Part shown: piece after piece, positions 1 through 5,354 of the stretch
Layout of the letters: every line of letters begins with the position of its first letter
Numbering within the stretch: the first letter of the stretch is position 1
Assembly: GCA_030631445.1 (NCBI GenBank)
Contig: DAOVLD010000021.1
Span: 1 to 14,046, forward strand
From: Bacteroidota bacterium
Lineage (GTDB): Bacteria; Bacteroidota; Bacteroidia; Bacteroidales; VadinHA17
Length of the DNA: 14,046 nt
Reading direction: 5' to 3'
The notes under the pieces: generated by a model
What the model was told of the DNA's origin: nothing
What the model saw: only the letters and a program-made list of their open reading frames with translations
Database searches by the model: none
Program-made: the position numbers and the translations under genes

Positions 1-498
1 AAAAATGGCAACATTTACCATCAAAGAAAAACGAATGTGTGAAATAAAAACTGATGCATCTTTTATATTATCCACTGCAACCCCGGTAAAACCAAAGAAA
101 ATAAAAGCAATGATCAATGATGCAACTGTAACGGCCGCAATAAAAAACAACATAATTATACCAATTTGTTTTTTTTCCAACCCCCTGGATGTTCCAATTA
201 TTAATGGCAAAGCTAATAGGGATGATTTTATCTGAATGTCATGTAACCCGCTTTGAATATCACTTGTTTTGAAAAGCCAGATAATATGAATAAAAACAAT
301 TGAGGAAATTATTAAAACACTACCCCTGTTTTTCAATATATTTATTTTCCTCCTGAATTTTCCTTCAAGTATCCAGTTACCCAAAAGGATAAATATCGAA
401 ACACTTAATGCAAATTTCGAAAGGGGCAATGAAACAGCAATAAGGATCAAACCCAGATAATAGATATTCAAATGATTAATGATCCGATGATTAAACAT
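1..498 (-). CDS. O-antigen ligase/polymerase-like membrane protein, N-terminal part (truncated by window edge)
   Basis: The reading frame is open from an ATG at 498 to the window edge and gives 166 residues. An in-frame TAA two codons upstream of that ATG fixes the start region. The protein is strongly hydrophobic, with likely membrane helices near residues 11-42, 58-76, 92-106, 111-137 and from about 156. A basic loop (KFRRK, about 48-52) lies between the first two. The layout, a double helix with a conserved proline (SLPLS) followed by NWILEGKFR and later the stretch FISHIRFSL (151-159), is what I associate with Bacteroidota O-antigen ligase family (Wzy/WaaL-type) proteins. Such proteins join or polymerise surface polysaccharide at the inner membrane. 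The catalytic periplasmic loop would lie beyond the window, so ligase versus polymerase cannot be decided. It is divergent from rplM. Confidence 0.62.
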   Translation of the reverse strand, partial: MFNHRIINHLNIYYLGLILIAVSLPLSKFALSVSIFILLGNWILEGKFRRKINILKNRGSVLIISSIVFIHIIWLFKTSDIQSGLHDIQIKSSLLALPLIIGTSRGLEKKQIGIIMLFFIAAVTVASLIIAFIFFGFTGVAVDNIKDASVFISHIRFSLMVNVAIF

Positions 499-524
499 CA
501 GGTGTTAATTTATTTCTGAATATA

Positions 525-532
525 CAAATATA
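525..532 (-). promoter_or_regulatory. Candidate -7 box (TATATTTG) for the O-antigen ligase-like gene
   Basis: On the minus strand the octamer TATATTTG matches the Bacteroidota -7 consensus TAnnTTTG exactly. Transcription would start about 20 nt before the ATG at 498. The best upstream TTG-type element is about 24 nt away, longer than the usual 19-21, so the -33 part is weak. Confidence 0.45.
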
Positions 533-602
533 AAGCTGTTAACTTTTAGAAAAAACCAAAAGCATAATCAATAACAAAAACAAAGATAATTTATTGTCTT
601 TA

Positions 603-634
603 TTGTTGTAATAATAAAAATAATTGTATTTTTG
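603..634 (+). promoter_or_regulatory. Candidate promoter of the rplM ribosomal protein cluster
   Basis: TATTTTTG at 627-634 matches the TAnnTTTG -7 element, and TTG at 603-605 lies 21 nt upstream, inside the expected -33 spacing. A start near 641 would place the leader hairpin (641-666) at the very 5' end of the mRNA and leave a leader of about 58 nt before the GTG start of rplM. Confidence 0.55.
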
Positions 635-640
635 CAGACC

Positions 641-666
641 ACAATTTGAGCATATACTTAAATTGT
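641..666 (+). promoter_or_regulatory. Leader hairpin upstream of rplM (candidate ribosomal-protein leader)
   Basis: Arms 641-650 (ACAATTTGAG) and 657-666 (CTTAAATTGT) pair over all ten positions, nine Watson-Crick and one G-U, around the hexaloop CATATA. It begins just where transcription is predicted to start and ends 32 nt before the rplM start codon. Ribosomal protein operons are often controlled by such leader structures bound by one of their own products. An L13-binding role here is an inference from position. No T-run follows the stem, so a plain terminator is unlikely. Confidence 0.45.
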
Positions 667-698
667 ATTGATGTATTAATTAAAAACTTAGGTACAAA

Positions 699-1154
699 GT
701 GGATACTAAAAGTTACAAGACCATTTCAGCCAACAAGAAGACTGTTAAGAAAAATTGGATGCTGATTGATGCTGAAAATGAAATTTTGGGTCGGCTGGCT
801 TCGAAAGTGGCATTTATTTTACGCGGAAAACATAAACCTTACTTCACTCCTCATGTTGATTGTGGTGATAATGTTATAGTTATAAATGCTGAAAAAGTGA
901 AGCTTACAGGCAATAAATTAACAAATAAAAAATACATAAGTCACTCCGGTTATCCGGGAGGACAAAAAATTCGTACTATCGAGGATGTTCTTAACAAAAA
1001 ACCAATACAAGTAATTGAACATGCTGTAAAGGGAATGCTTCCGAAAAATCGTCTTGGCAGTGCTATTTATAGAAATCTGCATGTTTTTACAGGACCGGAT
1101 CATCCACATGAAGCACAACAACCTGACAAAATCAATTTGAATTCTATTAAATAA
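699..1154 (+). CDS. rplM: 50S ribosomal protein L13
   Basis: L13 is a primary 23S rRNA-binding protein needed early in assembly of the large ribosomal subunit. The 151-residue product shows the family landmarks NWMLIDAENEILGRLAS (19-35), LRGKHKPYFTPHVDCGD (41-57), VINAEKVKLTGNK (61-73), HSGYPGG (82-88) and GMLPKNRLG (112-120). The GTG start at 699 is chosen because the resulting N-terminus MDTKSYKTISANK fits the Bacteroidota form of L13; the next ATG would remove the conserved WMLIDA strand. No Shine-Dalgarno sequence is visible, which is normal for this phylum. It is the first gene of the plus-strand translation cluster, with rpsI starting 5 nt after its stop. Confidence 0.97.
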   Translation: MDTKSYKTISANKKTVKKNWMLIDAENEILGRLASKVAFILRGKHKPYFTPHVDCGDNVIVINAEKVKLTGNKLTNKKYISHSGYPGGQKIRTIEDVLNKKPIQVIEHAVKGMLPKNRLGSAIYRNLHVFTGPDHPHEAQQPDKINLNSIK

Positions 1155-1159
1155 TCAAT

Positions 1160-1546
1160 ATGGAAGTTATTAATACTATTGGTCGCCGGAAATCTGCTGT
1201 TGCAAGGATATATATTACAGAAGGAAAAGGAAATATTACTGTAAACAATAAAGATTACAAGAAGTTCTTTCCTACAATACAACTTCATAACCGGATAATG
1301 GAACCGCTAGTACTTGTTGAATTAACCAACAAATATGATATTAAAGCCAATTTAAATGGTGGAGGAGTTAATGGTCAGGCTGAAGCACTACGCCTTGCTA
1401 TTGCCCGAGCTCTTGTAAAAATCGACCCTGAATACAGATCATCTCTTCGTTCCAACGGTTATCTCACCAGAGATCCACGCCATGTTGAGAGGAAAAAACC
1501 CGGTCAACCCGGCGCCAGAAAGAAATTTCAATTCAGTAAACGATAA
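1160..1546 (+). CDS. rpsI: 30S ribosomal protein S9
   Basis: S9 binds the head of the small subunit, and its basic C-terminal tail reaches the P-site tRNA. The 128-residue protein has the family N-terminus NTIGRRKSAVARIYI (5-19), the central glycine-rich NGGGVNGQAEALRLAIARAL (66-85), LTRDPRHVERKKPGQPGARK (101-120) and the tail ending FQFSKR, whose last arginine is the tRNA-contacting residue in the family. Length is normal. It follows rplM with a 5-nt gap, so the two are almost certainly co-transcribed, as in most bacteria. Confidence 0.97.
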   Translation: MEVINTIGRRKSAVARIYITEGKGNITVNNKDYKKFFPTIQLHNRIMEPLVLVELTNKYDIKANLNGGGVNGQAEALRLAIARALVKIDPEYRSSLRSNGYLTRDPRHVERKKPGQPGARKKFQFSKR

Positions 1547-1572
1547 CTTATTACTACTGAGTTTAGTATCTA

Positions 1573-1613
1573 AATTGTCAGGACTCTCGTTTTCCAGGGA
1601 CTACCTTACAATT
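1573..1613 (+). promoter_or_regulatory. Possible stem-loop in the rpsI-rpsB spacer (candidate S2 leader)
   Basis: In the 102-nt spacer, AATTGT (1573-1578) pairs with ACAATT (1608-1613). After one mismatch, AGG (1580-1582) pairs with CCT (1604-1606), giving nine pairs around a 21-nt region. A short inner CTC/GGG pairing is also possible. No TAnnTTTG box is visible in the spacer, so rpsB is probably transcribed from upstream and this would be an intra-operon structure. The fold is modest and could be chance. Confidence 0.28.
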
Positions 1614-1648
1614 GATAAATTAAGAATGTAAACTTAAATATTCAACAA

Positions 1649-2578
1649 ATGCCCAGAACCAATTTTAAAGAATTACTAGATGCCGGTGTTCATTTCGGAC
1701 ACTTGAAAAGAAAATGGAACCCCAATATGTCTCCATATATTTTTATGGAACGTAATGGGATCCATATTATCGATCTTGAAAAGACTGTAGTCAAAATTGA
1801 AGAAGCAGCTTCAGCACTAAAACAAATTGCCAAATCAGGCAGAAAAGTTTTATTTGTAGCAACAAAAAAGCAAGCCAGGGAAATAGTTGCTGAAAGGATC
1901 AATAAAATCCAAATGCCATATGTTACAGAAAGATGGCCGGGTGGTATGCTTACCAACTTCCCAACTATCCGTAAAGCTGTTAAAAAAATGTCTTCTATTG
2001 ATAAAAAAACAGCTGACGGGACCTATGACAATCTGTCGAAAAGAGAAAGGTTGCAAATCAAGCGGCAGAGAGCCAAGCTTGAAAAACAACTTGGTAGTAT
2101 AGTAGATCTTACACGTCTCCCTGCAGTGCTTTTTGTAGTTGATGTTTCTAAAGAATATATTGCTGTCAGAGAGGCTAATCGGTTGACTATTCCTGTAATC
2201 GCAATGGTTGACACTAATTCGGACCCGTCAAATATCGATTTCCCGATACCTGCTAATGATGATGCTTCGAAATCAATCTCACTTATCATTGATCTCATGG
2301 CAAAAGCCATTGAAGAAGGGTTGAATGAACGCAAAATGGAAAAGGAAAAAGAAGCCAGCGATAAGAAAAAGAAAACTGTAGAAATAAAAGAAAAACAAGA
2401 AGCCGGTCCAAGGAAACTCCGGGCAAAGAAATCAAAACCTGAAGCTTCTGAAAAATATTCACCAAATCCAGTTATTAATGAAGCAAAAGCTAAAACGGAA
2501 AAAGATGAAAAAGCGAATGCTACTGATAGTGAAAGTAAGAAAGAACCTGCCGAAACAGATAGCAAAAATGATAAATAA
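1649..2578 (+). CDS. rpsB: 30S ribosomal protein S2 with charged C-terminal extension
   Basis: S2 binds late to the 30S subunit near the platform and is needed for S1-type mRNA engagement. The core (about residues 1-228) is canonical: LLDAGVHFGHLKRKWNPNM (9-27), ERNGIHIIDLEKT (34-46), LFVATKKQA (68-76), ERWPGGMLTNF (94-104), LPAVLFVVDV (157-166) and IPVIAMVDTNSDP (181-193). From about 229 to 309 an 80-residue tail of mostly K, E, A, S and D follows, low in complexity and probably disordered. The total of 309 residues is clearly longer than the roughly 240-residue E. coli protein. The start ATG gives the expected MPRTNFKELL; the preceding spacer has no Shine-Dalgarno site. Next to tsf, the arrangement seen in most bacteria. 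Confidence 0.97.
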   Translation: MPRTNFKELLDAGVHFGHLKRKWNPNMSPYIFMERNGIHIIDLEKTVVKIEEAASALKQIAKSGRKVLFVATKKQAREIVAERINKIQMPYVTERWPGGMLTNFPTIRKAVKKMSSIDKKTADGTYDNLSKRERLQIKRQRAKLEKQLGSIVDLTRLPAVLFVVDVSKEYIAVREANRLTIPVIAMVDTNSDPSNIDFPIPANDDASKSISLIIDLMAKAIEEGLNERKMEKEKEASDKKKKTVEIKEKQEAGPRKLRAKKSKPEASEKYSPNPVINEAKAKTEKDEKANATDSESKKEPAETDSKNDK

Positions 2579-2607
2579 CTAATTACAAACAATAAAAATA
2601 TATTATA

Positions 2608-3438
2608 ATGGGTAAAATACCAGTCACAGAAATTAGCAAATTAAGAAAGAGCACCGGCGCCGGAATGATGGACTGTAAAAATGCCCTTGAGGAAGCTAAT
2701 GGTGATTATGATAAAGCTATTGATATTATCAGGAAAAAAGGTAAGGCAATTGCAAATAAGCGTGCTGACAGGGAGGCAAGTGAAGGCGTTGTTCTGGCAA
2801 AAGTTTCTGATAATTCTTCAAGAGGTGCAATTATAGTACTTAACTGTGAAACAGATTTCGTTGCGAAAAATAACAACTTTATTAAACTCGCTCAATCAAT
2901 TCTTGATCAAGCTATTAAGGAACAACCGGTTTCTCTTGATGAATTAAAACAGATTAAACTTGGTAATACAACTATCCAGGAAGAAGTAATTGCTCAAATA
3001 GGTATTATTGGTGAAAAACTTGAGCTTGCATACTACTCAAAGGTTGAAGCGCCAACAGTATATTCATATATTCATCCAGGCAATAAACTTGCTTCAATTG
3101 TTGGATTTAATAAAAATGATGTTGAGGTTCAGGTTTCTAAAGACATAGCAATGCAGGTTGCTGCAATGAACCCGGTTGCCGTGGATAAAGAAAACGTGCC
3201 GAAGGAGGTAATTGACAAAGAAATAGAAATAGGAAGAGAGCAGGCACGTGCCGAAGGAAAACCCGATCAACTCCTTGAAAAAATTGCGATGGGCAAACTT
3301 GGGAAATTCTTTAAAGAGAATACTCTGATGAATCAGGCATTTGTTAAAGAAAACAAAAAAACTATCAAACAGTATCTCCAGGAAACTGATAAAGAACTTA
3401 CCGTTACAGGTTTTGAAAGATACTCAATAAGTAACTAA
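2608..3438 (+). CDS. tsf: Elongation factor Ts
   Basis: EF-Ts is the cytoplasmic nucleotide exchange factor that releases GDP from EF-Tu. The 276-residue protein has the N-terminal UBA-like domain (about 5-50: ISKLRKSTGAGMMDCKNAL and DYDKAIDIIRKKG), the linker ANKRADREASEG (49-60), and the signature ETDFVAKN (81-88), whose TDFV segment contacts EF-Tu. The C-terminal dimerisation region contains DIAMQVAAMNP. Length is normal for the family. It follows rpsB after 29 nt of A/T-rich spacer with no Shine-Dalgarno site. A GC-rich palindrome starts 8 nt after the stop codon, and 491 nt of repeats separate it from pyrH. Confidence 0.97.
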   Translation: MGKIPVTEISKLRKSTGAGMMDCKNALEEANGDYDKAIDIIRKKGKAIANKRADREASEGVVLAKVSDNSSRGAIIVLNCETDFVAKNNNFIKLAQSILDQAIKEQPVSLDELKQIKLGNTTIQEEVIAQIGIIGEKLELAYYSKVEAPTVYSYIHPGNKLASIVGFNKNDVEVQVSKDIAMQVAAMNPVAVDKENVPKEVIDKEIEIGREQARAEGKPDQLLEKIAMGKLGKFFKENTLMNQAFVKENKKTIKQYLQETDKELTVTGFERYSISN

Positions 3439-3445
3439 ACAGTCG

Positions 3446-3475
3446 GCCCGTCCGACCGGAGTCATCCGGGCGGGC
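3446..3475 (+). repeat. GC-rich hairpin just after tsf
   Basis: Arms 3446-3454 (GCCCGTCCG) and 3467-3475 (CGGGCGGGC) pair over nine positions with one G-U, around a 12-nt loop. It begins 8 nt after the tsf stop. No T-run follows, so it is more like a transcript-end stabiliser or a dispersed palindrome than a textbook intrinsic terminator. It sits between two heptamer units (CAGTCGG at 3440-3446 and CAGTCTA at 3475-3481), as if a palindrome were inserted in a heptamer run. Confidence 0.5.
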
Positions 3476-3484
3476 AGTCTACAG

Positions 3485-3577
3485 TCCCGGAAAAACAGAA
3501 ATCTTCGATTTCATATTTTTCCGAGGATCCTCGAAAATTTACGCAATTCGCCAGCTGGCGAATGCTAATTTTCGGGA
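3485..3577. repeat. Nested palindrome cluster after tsf
   Basis: Four inverted repeats are stacked within 93 nt. The outer pair is TCCCGGAAAA (3485-3494) with TTTTCGGGA (3569-3577). Inside lie GAAATC/GATTTC with a 3-nt loop (3498-3512), the perfect 12-nt palindrome CGAGGATCCTCG (3522-3533) and the perfect 18-nt palindrome ATTCGCCAGCTGGCGAAT (3546-3563). Together they could form a multi-branched fold. The function is unknown. Confidence 0.5.
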
Positions 3578-3621
3578 TCGGCAGTCAGCAATCGGTAGGA
3601 ATAAAGCAAAGCACTAAATCT

Positions 3622-3653
3622 TTCCAATCTTCCATTATTCCACTATTCCAAAG
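3622..3653 (+). repeat. TTCCANNN octamer array, 4 units
   Basis: Four units in exact 8-nt register: TTCCAATC, TTCCATTA, TTCCACTA and TTCCAAAG. They are of the same family as the arrays at 3806, 7958 and 9323. Octamer-phased AT-rich units (AGTTAAAA, GTTATAAA, GTAATAAA, GTTAAAAG) follow directly to 3685. Confidence 0.8.
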
Positions 3654-3742
3654 AGTTAAAAGTTATAAAGTAATAAAGTTAAAAGTAAGCGTTGACCTTT
3701 ATAAACTTTCAACATTATTCGCTCCCACAGTCCTTCCCACAA

Positions 3743-3771
3743 CCTGCTTCCCGAATCAAGTTCGGGACAGG
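3743..3771. repeat. Palindromic element between octamer arrays
   Basis: CCTG (3743-3746) and TCCCGAA (3749-3755) pair with TTCGGGA (3761-3767) and CAGG (3768-3771) around the loop TCAAG, with a 2-nt bulge on the left arm. The stem is strong, but there is no T-run on the plus strand. It resembles the dispersed palindromes common in Bacteroidota intergenic DNA. Confidence 0.5.
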
Positions 3772-3805
3772 CTATGAGGTTTTCGCTCTCAAGTTCGCTC
3801 AAATG

Positions 3806-3861
3806 TTCCATTTTTCCATTCTTCCATCTTTCCATTATTCCTCTATTCCATTATTCCAATA
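3806..3861 (+). repeat. TTCCATNN octamer array, 7 units
   Basis: Seven consecutive units without a register slip: TTCCATTT, TTCCATTC, TTCCATCT, TTCCATTA, TTCCTCTA, TTCCATTA and TTCCAATA. It ends 68 nt before the pyrH start codon, so it lies in or just upstream of that gene's promoter region. Confidence 0.85.
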
Positions 3862-3929
3862 AGTAATCTCTTTTTTTTATATTTATACTTTAATTTATTT
3901 TGGGAATTTAATTACAAAATCCTTTGAAT

Positions 3930-4640
3930 ATGATTAAGTATAAACGAATACTATTAAAACTCAGTGGTGAAGCTCTAATGGGAAATGATGATTACGGAAT
4001 AAATCCAAATAAGCTTGAAGAATATGTTTGTCAGATTAAAGAAATTGCTGATTTGGGTGTGAAAACCGGCATTGTAATTGGTGGTGGAAACATATTCAGG
4101 GGTATTACAGGTACAAAAAGGGGAACAGACCGTGTTAATGGAGACCAGATGGGGATGCTTGCTACAGTAATAAATGGATTGGCAATTCAATCAGCCCTTG
4201 AGAAAGCAGGTCAAAGAACAATAATTTTTACCTCCATTAACATTGAGTCTGTCGGTGAAAGATTTAATAAAGATAAAGTTATGGATGCTTTTGAAAACAA
4301 AAAGGTGGTGATTTTTACTGGAGGAACCGGAAATCCATATTTCACTACCGATACTGCATCTGCGTTAAGAGCTTTAGAAATGGAGGCGGAGATACTACTA
4401 AAAGGAACAAGGGTAGATGGAATATACTCCGCTGATCCTGAAAAAGATTCTTCTGCTGAGAAATTTGATGAAATTACATATAAGGAAGCTATCAGACGTA
4501 ATCTTAAAATAATGGATATTACTGCTTTTACTATGTGTTGTGAAAACAACCTCCCAATTCTTGTCTTTGATATGAATAAGAAGGGAAATCTCAGGAAAGT
4601 CATTGAGGGTATTAAGACAGGAACAATCGTTCATAAATAA
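3930..4640 (+). CDS. pyrH: UMP kinase (uridylate kinase)
   Basis: This cytoplasmic enzyme phosphorylates UMP to UDP with ATP, the step that feeds all pyrimidine nucleotides; the bacterial form is a hexameric amino-acid-kinase-fold protein unrelated to eukaryotic UMP kinases. The 236-residue product has RILLKLSGEALMG (6-18), the glycine-rich GGGNIFRG (51-58), GDQMGMLAT (71-79), GGTGNPYFTTDTA (131-143) and DGIYSADP (163-170), in the usual order and spacing. I start it at the ATG at 3930 because MIKYKRILLKLSGE matches the family N-terminus. An in-frame TTG two codons earlier (3924) is possible but would only add residues not seen in the family. frr follows after 55 nt. Confidence 0.96.
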   Translation: MIKYKRILLKLSGEALMGNDDYGINPNKLEEYVCQIKEIADLGVKTGIVIGGGNIFRGITGTKRGTDRVNGDQMGMLATVINGLAIQSALEKAGQRTIIFTSINIESVGERFNKDKVMDAFENKKVVIFTGGTGNPYFTTDTASALRALEMEAEILLKGTRVDGIYSADPEKDSSAEKFDEITYKEAIRRNLKIMDITAFTMCCENNLPILVFDMNKKGNLRKVIEGIKTGTIVHK

Positions 4641-4651
4641 AATTTATTTTT

Positions 4652-4659
4652 TACATTTG
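4652..4659 (+). promoter_or_regulatory. Candidate -7 box (TACATTTG) before frr
   Basis: TACATTTG fits TAnnTTTG exactly and would start transcription about 30 nt before the frr ATG. The position where a -33 TTTG should be (about 4629-4632) reads GTTC, so the promoter is incomplete. frr may simply be read through from pyrH. Confidence 0.35.
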
Positions 4660-4695
4660 TTTGTACGATATCAATAATCAGTAAAATTTGCTCCA

Positions 4696-5259
4696 ATGGA
4701 AGAAGAAGTCCAGTTTTGCTTCGAAGTAGCTAAAGAAAATATGGAAAATGCCATTTCTCATCTTGAGAAAGAATTGAGCAAAATCCGTGCAGGTAAAGCA
4801 TCTCCAAGTATTCTCAATGGAATATTTGTTGATTATTACGGTGTGAATACCCCTCTTAGCCAGGTTGCTAACATAAATACACCCGATTTAAAAACCATTG
4901 TAATTCAACCCTGGGAAAAAAATATGCTTGCTCCTATTGAAAAAGCAATTCTTGCAGCAAATATTGGTCTTACACCTGGTAATAACGGGGAGGTGATCCA
5001 TATTAATATTCCTGCACTTACTGAAGAAAGACGTAATCAGCTTGTTAAACAGGTAAAAGCAGAAGGTGAAAACGCAAAAGTAAGTATTCGTAATGCAAGG
5101 AAAAGTGCAAATGATGATTTAAGAAAGCTTCAGAATGAAGGTCTTTCAGAAGACAGGGAAAAAAGTGCTGAAGATGAAATACAGGATTTGACAAATGATT
5201 ATTCAAAAAAAGCAGAAACACTTCTTGAGGTTAAAGAAAAGGATCTCATGACAATTTAA
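4696..5259 (+). CDS. frr: Ribosome recycling factor
   Basis: RRF works with EF-G after termination to split the ribosome from mRNA and tRNA. The 187-residue protein has the expected two-domain layout: a long-helix start (about 1-30) with LEKELSKIRAGKASPSIL (23-40), the inserted beta domain with VDYYGVNTPLSQVANI (45-60) and IVIQPWEKNMLAPIEKAI (68-85), then the returning helices with LTEERRNQLVKQVKAEGE and the C-terminal KKAETLLEVKEK. The arginine in KIRAGKA corresponds to the family's essential arginine. Length is normal. It is the last gene of the plus-strand cluster, and no clean intrinsic terminator is visible before the convergent acylase gene. Confidence 0.96.
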   Translation: MEEEVQFCFEVAKENMENAISHLEKELSKIRAGKASPSILNGIFVDYYGVNTPLSQVANINTPDLKTIVIQPWEKNMLAPIEKAILAANIGLTPGNNGEVIHINIPALTEERRNQLVKQVKAEGENAKVSIRNARKSANDDLRKLQNEGLSEDREKSAEDEIQDLTNDYSKKAETLLEVKEKDLMTI

Positions 5260-5260
5260 C

Positions 5261-5288
5261 CTGTCCGCAGTCCGCAATCCACAGTCGG
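5261..5288 (+). repeat. CARTCNN heptamer array, 4 units
   Basis: Four units in exact 7-nt register directly after the frr stop: CTGTCCG, CAGTCCG, CAATCCA and CAGTCGG. The same family occurs as CAGTCTA, CAGTCCC (3475-3488) and CAGTCAG, CAATCGG (3582-3595). The rest of this convergent gap (to 5354) is AT-rich with no clear hairpin. Confidence 0.65.
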
Positions 5289-5354
5289 CTAAAAACTCTT
5301 AACCCGTAACACGTAACAATTTAATTATTTAATCATTCATTCATTTTATCATTG

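Larger units (their letters stand above)
3439..3929. other. Repeat-rich 491-nt gap between tsf and pyrH
   Basis: I see no convincing gene here. The open frame over 3562-3777 crosses several repeat units and has no recognisable protein character. In order the gap holds a heptamer unit and GC-rich hairpin (3440-3488), nested palindromes (3485-3577), a heptamer pair (3582-3595), four TTCCANNN octamers (3622-3653), octamer-phased GTTAWAAA-type units (3654-3685), a palindrome (3743-3771), a TTCGCTC direct repeat (3782-3788 and 3794-3800), seven TTCCATNN octamers (3806-3861) and an AT-rich stretch that may hold the pyrH promoter. The near-match TATTTTG at about 3896-3902 is one base short of TAnnTTTG. 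Confidence 0.7.

Noticed and set aside
5..235. Plus-strand open frame of 76 codons at the window start
   Set aside because: It is antisense to the truncated O-antigen ligase-like membrane protein, which has coherent membrane helices and family-like motifs.
2023..2592. Minus-strand open frame of 189 codons opposite rpsB
   Set aside because: It is the antisense shadow of rpsB, and its serine/phenylalanine-rich character mirrors the lysine/glutamate-rich S2 tail.
3562..3777. Plus-strand open frame of 71 codons between tsf and pyrH
   Set aside because: It spans a heptamer pair, octamer units and a palindrome; no recognisable domain and repeat-derived sequence throughout.
3622..3861. CRISPR array
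   Set aside because: Units are 8 nt, degenerate and adjacent, with no spacers of uniform length and no cas genes in the window.
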